From: CAYFZO01 sp964347615
GTDB taxonomy: Bacteria; Pseudomonadota; Gammaproteobacteria; Poriferisulfidales; Oxydemutatoraceae
DNA: 64,000 nt
Assembly (NCBI GenBank): GCA_964347615.1
Contig: CAYFZO010000005.1
Coordinates: forward strand, 37,399 to 101,398
Reading direction: 5' to 3'
Position numbers and translations under genes: made by a program. Within the stretch, counting starts at the first letter, position 1, and the number at the start of each line of letters is the position of its first letter. Below are positions 25,961 to 33,742 of this stretch, in pieces. The notes below the pieces were generated by a model. The model was not told the origin of the DNA. It searched no databases and was given only the letters and a program-made list of their open reading frames with translations.

Positions 25961-26161
25961 ATGACCAAACAAGAAAAAATCCGCAGGATGCTCGAGTTGC
26001 AGAAGAAATTCATCGCCAAAGAACACGAAAGCGGTGTGACGATGGAAGAATACTTCGTGCCGGGCGACGATTCACCGCTGAGAGGCTACCGGGAAGAGTA
26101 CATGAAGCTCGCGATGGAAGTGGTGGACGACGCACACGGGGAAGTCGGCTCCCACCGCTGA
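25961..26161 (+). CDS. Small charged hypothetical protein
   Basis: 66 residues, helical and acidic-basic mixed: MTKQEKIRRMLELQKKFIAK, then a loop EEYFVPGDDSPLRGY and EEYMKLAMEVVDDAHGEVG. CAAGAGACAAAA precedes the ATG, and a TATAAT at about 25909 is a fair -10. There is no membrane segment or signal. The family is not recognised. It is followed at 55 nt by another small hypothetical gene on the same strand, so they may form an operon. Confidence 0.7.
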   Translation: MTKQEKIRRMLELQKKFIAKEHESGVTMEEYFVPGDDSPLRGYREEYMKLAMEVVDDAHGEVGSHR

Positions 26162-26216
26162 GGTTCAGACCGCCGCGTGCCGGCGCCGCGGCGGCGCGTG
26201 CAACCGCGCAAGCCGG

Positions 26217-26564
26217 ATGAAGTTAAGAATCACAATCAGCGGGAAAACGTATCCGGTCGAAGTGCCGGAATCCCTGCTCGAAGAGGCACGGGACTTCTTC
26301 CGCAAGCTCGACCGCGATATGGACTGCGGCTACCAGATGAGCCGGCGGTGGGTTGAAAAGCCGAACGTCGAACAGCGCTGTCAGATCGTCGCCGACCGAA
26401 TCCTTACCGCGATGCATAAAAAGAACCAGGCAATGGTCGGTCTCGGCAGTGCCTACATTCTGCAGCGTATGCCGGGCATCCGCCACGTGCGCATCGACAC
26501 CTCCGGCGACATGACGCAAACGCTGTTCGAGTTCGAAGCGCCGAGCGACGATTCCGCCGGGTAA
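26217..26564 (+). CDS. Hypothetical protein with N-terminal beta motif
   Basis: 115 residues. The N-terminus MKLRITISGKTYPVEVPESLLEEA reads as two beta strands and a helix. The rest is helical with CGYQMSRRWVEKPNVEQRCQIVADRI. It contains two cysteines and no membrane segment. I do not recognise the family. It is convergent with lysA (3-nt gap to its stop codon) and probably co-transcribed with the 66-residue gene upstream. Confidence 0.72.
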   Translation: MKLRITISGKTYPVEVPESLLEEARDFFRKLDRDMDCGYQMSRRWVEKPNVEQRCQIVADRILTAMHKKNQAMVGLGSAYILQRMPGIRHVRIDTSGDMTQTLFEFEAPSDDSAG

Positions 26565-26567
26565 CGC

Positions 26568-27830
26568 TTATCCGGGAATCGTCTCGCCCGCGGTCAAATC
26601 GTCGAGCGTCTCCCTGCCGCGAATCAGCCGGGCCTTGCCGTCGCCAATGAGCACCTCGGCGGGACGCGGGCGCGAATTGTAGTTGCCCGACATCGAAAAT
26701 CCGTAGGCCCCCGCGGTCAACACCGCGACCAAGTCGCCTTCGTTCAGCGCGAGCTCGCGACCGCGGGTGATGACGTCGGCGCTTTCGCACACGGGTCCCA
26801 CCACGTCGTAACGCCGCAGCTCGGCGGACGGGTCGGGCGCGACGGCGACGACGCGGTGGCGCGCGTCGTAGAGCGCGGGGCGCAACAAATCATTCATCGC
26901 GGCGTCCACCACCGCGAAGTTGCAGTGGCTTCCGGTCTTCAGATACAGCACGCGCGTGAGCAACACACCCGCTTCGGCGACCAACGCGCGCCCCGGCTCG
27001 ATCAAAACCTCCCACGGGCAATCGCCGATTGCCGCGAGCGTGCTCGACACGTAGTCGGCGGGCGACGGCGGCTGTTCACCGTCGTAGGCGACGCCGAGAC
27101 CGCCGCCGAGGTCGAGATGACGAATCTTGACGCCGCCGCTCTCGAGTTCGCGCGCGAACTCCAATACGCGCTGGAATGCTTCGGAGAACGGCCCGAGCGT
27201 GGTGATCTGCGAGCCGATGTGGCAGCTGACGCCGACTACCTCGAGCGCGCCGCTTATCGCGGCCGAACGATACAACGCCGTCGCCTCGGCAGCCGCCACG
27301 CCGAACTTGTTTTCCTTCAGCCCGGTCGTGACGTGGGCATGGGTCTCGGCGTCAACGTCGGGGTTGACGCGCAACGAGACCGGCGCGACCTTGCCCGCGT
27401 TACGGGCGCAGCTTTCAATCAGCTTCAGCTCGGAAGCCGACTCGACGTTGAAGCAGCGGATACCCGCCGCAAGCGCGCGCTCGATCTCGTCGCGACGTTT
27501 GCCGAGACCGGAGAACACGACGCGAGACGGGTCGCCGCCCGCGCGCAACACGCGCTCGAGTTCGCCGCCCGAGACGACGTCGAAACCGCTGCCGAGACGG
27601 GCGAATACGTCGAGCACCGCGATATTGGAGCAGGCTTTGACCGCGTAGCAGACCAGATGCTTGCGCTCGCCGAACGCACGGTCGAAGTCCCGCCACCGTT
27701 CGACCATCGCCGCACGAGAATAGACGTAGGTCGGGGTTGAGAACCCGCGCGCGACGTCGTCCAACGCGACGCCGTCCATCGTCACGCCGCGCTCACCGGT
27801 CTTTAATGAGGAAGGCAATGAGTCGTCCAT
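26568..27830 (-). CDS. lysA: Diaminopimelate decarboxylase
   Basis: A 420-residue fold-III PLP enzyme that makes lysine from meso-diaminopimelate. The N-terminal block reads STPTYVYSRAAM, the PLP Lys is in HLVCYAVKACSN, the glycine-rich motif is DLGGGLGVAYDGE, and the active-site Cys is in GPVCESADVI. I chose the ATG at 27830, two bases after the lptM stop; an ATG at 27779 (MDGVALDDVARG) is a possible shorter start. The lptM-lysA pairing is typical of gammaproteobacteria. Confidence 0.95.
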   Translation of the reverse strand: MDDSLPSSLKTGERGVTMDGVALDDVARGFSTPTYVYSRAAMVERWRDFDRAFGERKHLVCYAVKACSNIAVLDVFARLGSGFDVVSGGELERVLRAGGDPSRVVFSGLGKRRDEIERALAAGIRCFNVESASELKLIESCARNAGKVAPVSLRVNPDVDAETHAHVTTGLKENKFGVAAAEATALYRSAAISGALEVVGVSCHIGSQITTLGPFSEAFQRVLEFARELESGGVKIRHLDLGGGLGVAYDGEQPPSPADYVSSTLAAIGDCPWEVLIEPGRALVAEAGVLLTRVLYLKTGSHCNFAVVDAAMNDLLRPALYDARHRVVAVAPDPSAELRRYDVVGPVCESADVITRGRELALNEGDLVAVLTAGAYGFSMSGNYNSRPRPAEVLIGDGKARLIRGRETLDDLTAGETIPG

Positions 27831-27832
27831 CT

Positions 27833-27964
27833 TCAGCGCCGCTCGGAGGCTTCGGCGGGCGCCTCGGACGGCAGGTAAAGGTCGCCGCGCTGCCCGCACG
27901 CACAAAGCAAAACGCAAATCGCCGCGACCCGCAACCAGCCGCAAGAAGCCACCAAGGTTTTCAT
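27833..27964 (-). CDS. lptM: LptM/YifL-type small lipoprotein
   Basis: A 43-residue prelipoprotein: a short hydrophobic signal ends in a lipobox (VLLCAC), with mature sequence CGQRGDLYLPSEAPAEA. The motif CGQRGDLYLP is the hallmark of LptM (formerly YifL), which assists LptD maturation and oxidative folding at the outer membrane. The gene sits directly ahead of lysA with a two-base gap, its conserved position. It is easily missed because it lies in a frame overlapped by the upstream extension of lysA. Confidence 0.88.
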   Translation of the reverse strand: MKTLVASCGWLRVAAICVLLCACGQRGDLYLPSEAPAEASERR

Positions 27965-28311
27965 TATGCGGTGAGTTTATCACCGCACCTGTCTCGGTTC
28001 GTCCGGAGACGTACTCGGACGCGTTCCGTACTCCGCGAGGTTCAAAAGCCCCCTCAAATCAAACCCCTGGACTTTCCGAAACCGTGTCGTAACTTCAAGG
28101 GTGATCTGACCGGCGACCGGCGTCGGTGAAACTTCCGCGGAGTAAAAAGCGGACGGATGGACCGCCGCATCGTCGCTGAGGTTTCAGACCGCGTGAACCG
28201 CTTCATCACGTTGGATTTATCCGAGCGATAACTTGGGCTATTCATTGCAAAGCGAGAAAACTCCCGCTAACATTCGCGGAATCAGCTCGCAACGGCCATT
28301 GGAGAAATCAA
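27965..28311. other. Intergenic region lptM - barrel gene
   Basis: A 347-nt gap between divergent genes. The right part carries a good promoter for the barrel gene (28245-28273). The left part should hold the lptM-lysA promoter, but no clear pair is seen. No gene recognised. Confidence 0.5.
28245..28273 (+). promoter_or_regulatory. Promoter of barrel paralogue 2
   Basis: TTGCAA (28245-28250) and TAACAT (28268-28273) are separated by exactly 17 bp, 38 bp before the GTG start and its GGAGA site. Confidence 0.5.
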
Positions 28312-29277
28312 GTGAACTCGACGCACAAGACCGCGGTGCTTTCGTCCGTTTTCCTGGCGACGGCGCTTGCCCAGACCGCGGCGGCAGACATGCACAGCAG
28401 AGAAAGCGCGTACGTCGGGATTGATTTAGGCGTTGCCGAACAGGAGGAGGTAACACTGAACATGCGCGACAACGACGTCCCGACCAGATGCGACCAGGTG
28501 CTGAGGGAGAGCCACCCAGGTGCAACCGGTTTTATGGACATCAGCGTCGCGTCGCTTGCTGATGAAAACGGTTGCAAACGCGGACAAGACGTGTGGAGTC
28601 GCCGGCACGACGTTGGCACCGGCTTCGTCGCCGGTCTTCAAGCGGGGCACATGTTCGGGGATTTCCGTGCCGAAGTCGAATACCTTTACCGCAACCACTC
28701 CAGCGGCGGAAGAAGAAGCAATTCGGACGTTACCCCCACAACGGCCGAACTGGTCAGCGACGAGCAGGGATTAGACGGTCTCTCAAGCCACAGTATTTTC
28801 GCCAACCTGTACTACGACCTCACGAACAGCTCCCGGTTCACGCCGTACATCGGCGCGGGCATCGGGTTCTCAAGGATCGACTACGTCTTCGACGCCTTAT
28901 ACCAAAGAAACAACAACCCCGACAGCTTCGGGGCGGCCACGCCCGCCGTGGCCGCCGGCACCACGACCGACACCGACGATGAGTTAAGCGACGAGGTCTT
29001 CGGCTATCAACTCATGGTCGGCTCGGACTACGCGATAGACGAAAACTGGAGCATCGGCCTGAAGCTCCGCTACCAGCATTTCGACGACCCCGAGGACTCA
29101 TCCCGATGGGACCGGCTCAGAAGCCACGACTCCGAAATCGCCGACGGCCGGAGCCTGGAGAGAATAAGAAACAGCGACCCGAGCCTTGCCGACTTCGACC
29201 CCACGGTCACCTACCACGTCGAAGTGGAAGACATTGAAGTCTGGGCCGCCTCGTTGAACCTGAAATACAAATTCTGA
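28312..29277 (+). CDS. Outer-membrane beta-barrel protein, P44/Msp2-like (paralogue 2)
   Basis: A 321-residue exported barrel. The signal peptide covers residues 1-25 (MNSTHKTAVLSS...AQTAAA). The mature part opens YVGIDLGVAEQEEV, has DNDVPTRCDQVLR and a second loop Cys (ENGCKRG), shared blocks FTPYIGAGIGFS and GYQLMVGSDYAIDENWSIGLKLRY, and a C-terminal Phe (LKYKF). GTG start with GGAGA eight bases upstream. It is closely related to the next gene (29410) and more distantly to 8482. The paralogues differ mainly in loops, as expected for surface-exposed regions. Confidence 0.86.
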   Translation: MNSTHKTAVLSSVFLATALAQTAAADMHSRESAYVGIDLGVAEQEEVTLNMRDNDVPTRCDQVLRESHPGATGFMDISVASLADENGCKRGQDVWSRRHDVGTGFVAGLQAGHMFGDFRAEVEYLYRNHSSGGRRSNSDVTPTTAELVSDEQGLDGLSSHSIFANLYYDLTNSSRFTPYIGAGIGFSRIDYVFDALYQRNNNPDSFGAATPAVAAGTTTDTDDELSDEVFGYQLMVGSDYAIDENWSIGLKLRYQHFDDPEDSSRWDRLRSHDSEIADGRSLERIRNSDPSLADFDPTVTYHVEVEDIEVWAASLNLKYKF

Positions 29278-29340
29278 ACCGAGGCACGCATAATTCACCC
29301 TCAACAGCGCGCTCGTTCAAGCGATAATCGGGGCAACCCG

Positions 29341-29370
29341 TTGACAAAACACGGAAATTCCCTTTAGGAT
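29341..29370 (+). promoter_or_regulatory. Promoter of barrel paralogue 3
   Basis: A consensus TTGACA (29341-29346) lies 18 bp from TAGGAT (29365-29370), 40 bp before the start codon. The gene therefore has its own promoter although it follows its paralogue closely. Confidence 0.55.
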
Positions 29371-29409
29371 TCACGAGCTTACCCACGAACAACCACAAGG
29401 AGGAACATT

Positions 29410-30324
29410 ATGAGCTTGACACACAAAACCAGTTTGCTTCTATCCGTTTTCCTCGCGGCGACGCTCGCTCAGCCCGCAACGGCCGGCATGCACGACAGGG
29501 AAGGCATGTATCTCGGTCTCGAGCTGGGGGTCGCCGAACAGGACGACGTTCGACTCAACGGTAGCGACAACGACGTCCCGACCAGATGCGACCAAGTGCT
29601 GAGGGCAATCCCGGGCGCAACAGGCTTCCTGGATCTAAGCAACGCTGATTGTGCCCGCGGACAAGATACATGGCACAACAGGGTTGACGTCGGAACCGGC
29701 GTCATCGCCGGTCTTCAAGCAGGTTGGATGCTCGGGCACTTCCGCGCCGAAGTCGAATACCTTTACCGTGCCCACTCCGACGGGGAGAGAAAGAACATCG
29801 CGGGGATTCTGGGCGGCAAGGACGCCGAATTGGTCGCCGGTCTGCAAGGGTTGGATAAGCTCTCAAGCCACAGCGTCTTCGCCAATCTGTACTACGACTT
29901 CATGAGCGACTCCAGGTTCACGCCGTACATCGGCGCAGGCATCGGGTTTTCAGAAATTGACTTCACTTACGATGCCTTATTCCAAAGAAACAATGACCCT
30001 GCCAAGCTCGGTCCCACGACGCCCGACGTGGCCGCCGGCACCACCACCGACACCGACGATGAGTTAAGCGACAACGTTTTCGGCTATCAACTCATGGTCG
30101 GCTCGGACTACGCGATAGACGAAAACTGGAGCATCGGCCTGAAGCTACGCTACCAGGATTTCGACGACGTCAAGGATTCAGCCCGATGGGATCGCCTCAG
30201 AGGCCACGCCTCCGTGATACAGAACGAAGACAACCCCAATCCCGAGGATTATGTCACATACAAGATCAAAACCGACGACATAGAGGTCTGGGCCGCTTCG
30301 CTGAATCTGAAATACAGGTTCTGA
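29410..30324 (+). CDS. Outer-membrane beta-barrel protein, P44/Msp2-like (paralogue 3)
   Basis: A 304-residue barrel with signal peptide (MSLTHKTSLLLSVFLAA...ATA), AAGGAGGA ribosome-binding site and C-terminal Phe (LKYRF). It shares long near-identical blocks with paralogue 2, for example GTTTDTDDELSD and DYAIDENWSIGLKLRYQ, while the loops before and between strands differ. The cysteine pair in PTRCDQVLR and NADCARG is kept, suggesting a disulphide in the first large loop. A tandem gene duplication is the simplest origin. Ligand and role are unknown. Confidence 0.86.
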   Translation: MSLTHKTSLLLSVFLAATLAQPATAGMHDREGMYLGLELGVAEQDDVRLNGSDNDVPTRCDQVLRAIPGATGFLDLSNADCARGQDTWHNRVDVGTGVIAGLQAGWMLGHFRAEVEYLYRAHSDGERKNIAGILGGKDAELVAGLQGLDKLSSHSVFANLYYDFMSDSRFTPYIGAGIGFSEIDFTYDALFQRNNDPAKLGPTTPDVAAGTTTDTDDELSDNVFGYQLMVGSDYAIDENWSIGLKLRYQDFDDVKDSARWDRLRGHASVIQNEDNPNPEDYVTYKIKTDDIEVWAASLNLKYRF

Positions 30325-30413
30325 ACCGAGACGCATGATTGACAAAGGCGCGCCGACCCCTCATAGTGCGCGCCTCGTTTTAACCCGCTTCACTACAAGT
30401 CAGGAACAAGGCA

Positions 30414-30677
30414 GTGGCAAATACCCCGTCAGCCGGCAAACGGGCACGGCAAAGCGAACGGCGCAGACAACACAACGCAAGCCTGCGTTCGCGCATGCGC
30501 ACCCGCATCAAGCAGGTGTTGAAAGCCGTCGCAAGCGGCGAGCGCGAGCAAGCGCAAGCGGCTTACCGGCAAGCGACGTCGTTGATCGACTCAGGCGTCG
30601 GCAAAGGGTTGTTGCATAAAGGCAAGGCGAACCGTCAGAAAAGCCGTCTCAACGCGCACGTGCGCGACATGGCCTGA
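30414..30677 (+). CDS. rpsT: Ribosomal protein S20
   Basis: An 87-residue basic protein of the small ribosomal subunit. It has MANTPSAGKRARQSERRRQHNASLRSRMRT at the N-terminus and ATSLIDSGVGKGLLHKGKANRQKSRL near the C-terminus, both typical of S20, which binds 16S rRNA. The start is GTG, a codon often seen for rpsT (UUG in E. coli) and tied there to autoregulation. It is monocistronic here, convergent with proB across a low-complexity CCGCCGACC-rich spacer. Confidence 0.95.
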   Translation: MANTPSAGKRARQSERRRQHNASLRSRMRTRIKQVLKAVASGEREQAQAAYRQATSLIDSGVGKGLLHKGKANRQKSRLNAHVRDMA

Positions 30678-30788
30678 GCACGCCCGACCAACGCGCCAAA
30701 ACCAAACCCGCCAGCACCCGCCAACCCCGCCGACCCCGCCGACCCCACCAAACTGGGGGCAAACCGGAAACGCCGCACGCGGCACCCG

Positions 30789-31913
30789 TCAAGACGCCGC
30801 GACGACCAGCAGGTTGTCGCGGTGGATGACCTCGGGTTCGTAGCCACCCTCGATAATCTTTCGCACTTCCTTGCTGTGCTTGCCGATGATCCTGCGCGTC
30901 TCGTCGGACGTATAGTTGGTCAGGCCGTAGGCGATGACCGCGCCGTGCGGGTCGCGGCACGCAACCGGGTCGCCGCGCCCGAAATCACCCTCGACCGAAG
31001 TCAAGCCGACCGGCAACAGGCTGTTGCCGCCTTTGGCGATCGCTTCGCAAGCACCGTCGTTGAGACTCAGCGAACCGCACGGCTTGAGGCCGGCGATCCA
31101 CTGCTTGCGCGCGGCGAACGACTGCCCTTCGGCGTACAGCCGGGTGCCGACGGCTTCGCCGTGCATCGCGCGCACGATGACCTGCGCCTCCCGACCTGAG
31201 GCGATGATGGTCTCGGTGCCCGACAACGCCGCGCGTCTCGCCGCGGCAACCTTGGTAATCATGCCGCCGCGCCCGAGCGTGCCGATGCTCGGCCCCGCCG
31301 CTTCGTCCAGACACGGGTCGTTGACTTCGGCGCTTTCGATCAGCTTCGCGTTCGGGTCGTGCGCCGGGTCAGCTGCGTAAAGCCCCCCGCAGTCAGTCAG
31401 AATCAGCAGTTTGTCGGCGTCAATCAAGTTGGCGGTCAGCGCGGCGAGCGTATCGTTGTCGCCGAGTTGAATCTCTTCGGTCGAGACCACGTCGTTCTCG
31501 TTGACAATCGGAATCACGTCGAGTTCAAGCAGGGTCGACAACGTCGAGCGTGCGTTGAGATAGCGCGTACGGCTGCTCAGATCCTCGTGCGTCAGCAACA
31601 CTTGCGCCGCGTGCAGGCCGTGGTCGCCGAACACCGACTCGTAAGCGTGAACCAAGCCCATCTGCCCCGCGGCGGCGGCGGCTTGCATCCGGTGCAGGCG
31701 ACGCGGGCGACGTTCCCAGCCAAGACGACGCACGCCTTCGGCGATCGAGCCCGACGACACCAGAATAATCTCGCGGCCTTCGCGCTTGAGCGACGCAATC
31801 TGCCCTGCCCAGTCGCGGATAGCGGCATGGTCAAGACCGCAACCGTTGCCGGTAATCAGCGAGCTGCCGATTTTGACAACCCAGCGGTGTGCGAGATCTT
31901 CAGTCGTGCTCAT
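30789..31913 (-). CDS. proB: Glutamate 5-kinase
   Basis: A 374-residue first enzyme of proline synthesis. The amino-acid kinase domain includes WVVKIGSSLITGNG, ILVSSGSIAEG, NENDVVSTEEIQLGDND and GTLGRGGMITK; a C-terminal PUA domain follows (about residues 280-370, ending IHRDNLLVVAA). It overlaps the obgE stop by 14 bases and follows rplU-rpmA-obgE, a common gammaproteobacterial order. proA is not in the window. Confidence 0.95.
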   Translation of the reverse strand: MSTTEDLAHRWVVKIGSSLITGNGCGLDHAAIRDWAGQIASLKREGREIILVSSGSIAEGVRRLGWERRPRRLHRMQAAAAAGQMGLVHAYESVFGDHGLHAAQVLLTHEDLSSRTRYLNARSTLSTLLELDVIPIVNENDVVSTEEIQLGDNDTLAALTANLIDADKLLILTDCGGLYAADPAHDPNAKLIESAEVNDPCLDEAAGPSIGTLGRGGMITKVAAARRAALSGTETIIASGREAQVIVRAMHGEAVGTRLYAEGQSFAARKQWIAGLKPCGSLSLNDGACEAIAKGGNSLLPVGLTSVEGDFGRGDPVACRDPHGAVIAYGLTNYTSDETRRIIGKHSKEVRKIIEGGYEPEVIHRDNLLVVAAS

Positions 31914-32931
31914 CGTCGTCGCTCAGAAATTGCATCACGGCTTTCTTCAGCGGGTCGAGCCCGCGGCGGGCGGCCGCCGAGACAAAGAATATCGGTTTTT
32001 GCCAATCGAGGGCGGCGACCAGCTCGCGACGGCGTTGCTCGAGCTCGTTCTCGCCGAGCAGGTCGGTCTTGTTGCACACCAGCCAGCGCGGGCGTGACGC
32101 CAGCGCGTCGCTGAAAGCGGCGAGCTCGGCCTCGATTACGCGCACCGCCGCCACCGTCTCCCGGATTTGGTCGGGAGCGCCGCCCGCGGCGACGTCCACC
32201 ACGTGAAGCAGCAGCCGCGTCCTTTGTACGTGCTTGAGGAAACGCACGCCGAGGCCGCTGCCTGCGGCGGCGCCTTCAATCAGGCCCGGCAGGTCGGCGG
32301 CGACGAAGCTTTGCCAGCTCTCGACCCGCACCACGCCGAGCGACGGGTGCAAGGTCGTGAACGGATAGTCGCCGACTTTCGGGTGCGCGGCGCTGATCGC
32401 GCCGAGCAAGGTTGACTTGCCCGCGTTGGGCAGGCCGACCAAGCCGACGTCGGCGAGCAGCTTGAGTTCAAGCCCGAGGCGGCGTTCGTCGCCTTCACGC
32501 CCCGGCGTGCTTTGCCGCGGCGTGCGGTTGGTCGAGCTCTTGAAACGCGCGTTGCCGAGGCCACGTGCGCCGCCGCGCGCGACCAACAGCTTCTGTCCGT
32601 CGTGCACCACGTCGCCGATGGTCTCGTCGGTGTCGAGGTCGGTGACGACGGTGCCGACCGGCACCGGTATCAACAGGTCGTCGCCTTTCTTGCCGGCACG
32701 CTGCTTGCCCATGCCGTGGCCGCCGCGCTTGGCTTCAAAGCGGCGCTTGTATCTGAAATCGACCAGGGTATTGAGACGCGGGTCGGCGACCATGTACACC
32801 GAACCGCCGTCGCCGCCGTCGCCGCCGTCGGGGCCGCCGCGCGGGACGAAGCGCTCGCGGCGGAAGCTGACGCAGCCGTCGCCGCCGTCGCCCGCGTGCA
32901 CGGTGATTGACGCTTCGTCCACGAACTTCAT
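31900..32931 (-). CDS. obgE: Obg/CgtA GTPase
   Basis: A 343-residue large-subunit assembly GTPase. The glycine-rich Obg domain opens MKFVDEASITVHAGDGGDGC, and the G domain follows from about residue 160 with the P-loop GLPNAGKSTL, DLPGLIEGA (G3) and NKTD (G4). The acidic tail ends SDDDEHD. A 67-codon upstream extension of the frame covers the rpmA spacer and is not part of the gene, because the Obg fold starts at MKFVDEA. Confidence 0.95.
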   Translation of the reverse strand: MKFVDEASITVHAGDGGDGCVSFRRERFVPRGGPDGGDGGDGGSVYMVADPRLNTLVDFRYKRRFEAKRGGHGMGKQRAGKKGDDLLIPVPVGTVVTDLDTDETIGDVVHDGQKLLVARGGARGLGNARFKSSTNRTPRQSTPGREGDERRLGLELKLLADVGLVGLPNAGKSTLLGAISAAHPKVGDYPFTTLHPSLGVVRVESWQSFVAADLPGLIEGAAAGSGLGVRFLKHVQRTRLLLHVVDVAAGGAPDQIRETVAAVRVIEAELAAFSDALASRPRWLVCNKTDLLGENELEQRRRELVAALDWQKPIFFVSAAARRGLDPLKKAVMQFLSDDDEHD

Positions 32932-33010
32932 CGGATGCCTCTCAAGGTCTCGGGGAAAACACTCGGGCGGAAAGCGGGAAACCGAAACCGCAAGGCGGCC
33001 CCCCGGAAAT

Positions 33011-33047
33011 CCTAGGGGATCTTGGGGGCTCTTAGGGAGTCTTGCGG
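33011..33047. repeat. 10-bp degenerate tandem repeat
   Basis: The units CCTAGGGGAT, CTTGGGGGCT, CTTAGGGAGT and a partial CTTGCGG follow each other in the rpmA-obgE spacer. The G-rich strand lies on the + strand, opposite to the transcript. Confidence 0.6.
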
Positions 33048-33061
33048 AAAAGCAGCCCCGG

Positions 33062-33319
33062 TCAGACCGGGACGACGCTGACGAAACGCCGCTTGCGCGG
33101 GCCTTTGCGGGCGAACTCGACGCGCCCGGCAATCTTGGCGTAGAGCGTGTGATCGTTGCCGCAACCGACGTTGGTGCCGGGATGAAAATGCGTGCCGCGC
33201 TGGCGAATCAGGATGTTGCCGGCGGTGACGATCTCGCCGCCGAACTTCTTGACGCCGAGTCGCTTGGATTCGGAGTCGCGCCCGTTGCGCGTGCTGCCGC
33301 CTGCTTTCTTATGTGCCAT
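33062..33319 (-). CDS. rpmA: Ribosomal protein L27
   Basis: 85 residues: MAHKKAGGSTRNGRDSESKR, GVKKFGGEIV, GNILIRQRGT and HFHPGTNVGCGNDHTLYA are the L27 signature. L27 reaches the peptidyl-transferase centre. It lies 21 nt after rplU, the standard pair. A ribosome-binding region (AACGGAGACGC) precedes the ATG. Confidence 0.96.
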   Translation of the reverse strand: MAHKKAGGSTRNGRDSESKRLGVKKFGGEIVTAGNILIRQRGTHFHPGTNVGCGNDHTLYAKIAGRVEFARKGPRKRRFVSVVPV

Positions 33320-33340
33320 GAGTTGCGTCTCCGTTGCTCG

Positions 33341-33652
33341 TTATCTCTTCAGGTCGGTAATGAGCACTTCGGTGTACGCTTGGCAATGGCCTTGACGACG
33401 CATGTATGACTTGCGCCGGCGAAACTTGAGCACCTCGATCTTGTCGCCGCGGCCGTGGGAGATGACCTCGCCGACGACCTTGCCGCCTTCAAGATACGGT
33501 GCCCCGACGTCGAGATTCCCGTCGCTCTCGACCAGCAGGACTTTGTCGAAATCCACGGACTGACCCGCCTCCGCCTCGAGCTTCTCGACGCGGATGACGT
33601 CGCCTTTGCTGACGCGGTATTGCTTGCCGCCGGTTGCGATGACTGCATACAT
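33341..33652 (-). CDS. rplU: Ribosomal protein L21
   Basis: 103 residues starting MYAVIATGGKQYRVSKGDVI, the canonical L21 N-terminus, which sets the start 16 codons inside the longest frame. FDKVLLVESDG and the C-terminal KFRRRKSYMRRQGHCQAYTEVLI are diagnostic. It is the first gene of rplU-rpmA-obgE-proB; its promoter should lie in 33653-33742, though no strong hexamer pair is evident. Confidence 0.95.
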   Translation of the reverse strand: MYAVIATGGKQYRVSKGDVIRVEKLEAEAGQSVDFDKVLLVESDGNLDVGAPYLEGGKVVGEVISHGRGDKIEVLKFRRRKSYMRRQGHCQAYTEVLITDLKR

Positions 33653-33742
33653 GAACGATGACCTGTCCTGAAGAGCGCGTATTGTAGCGGCGGCGGGCAC
33701 TGAGTCAATGCGGGACGGGGCTGTCGGGTACCGAACGCGGGA

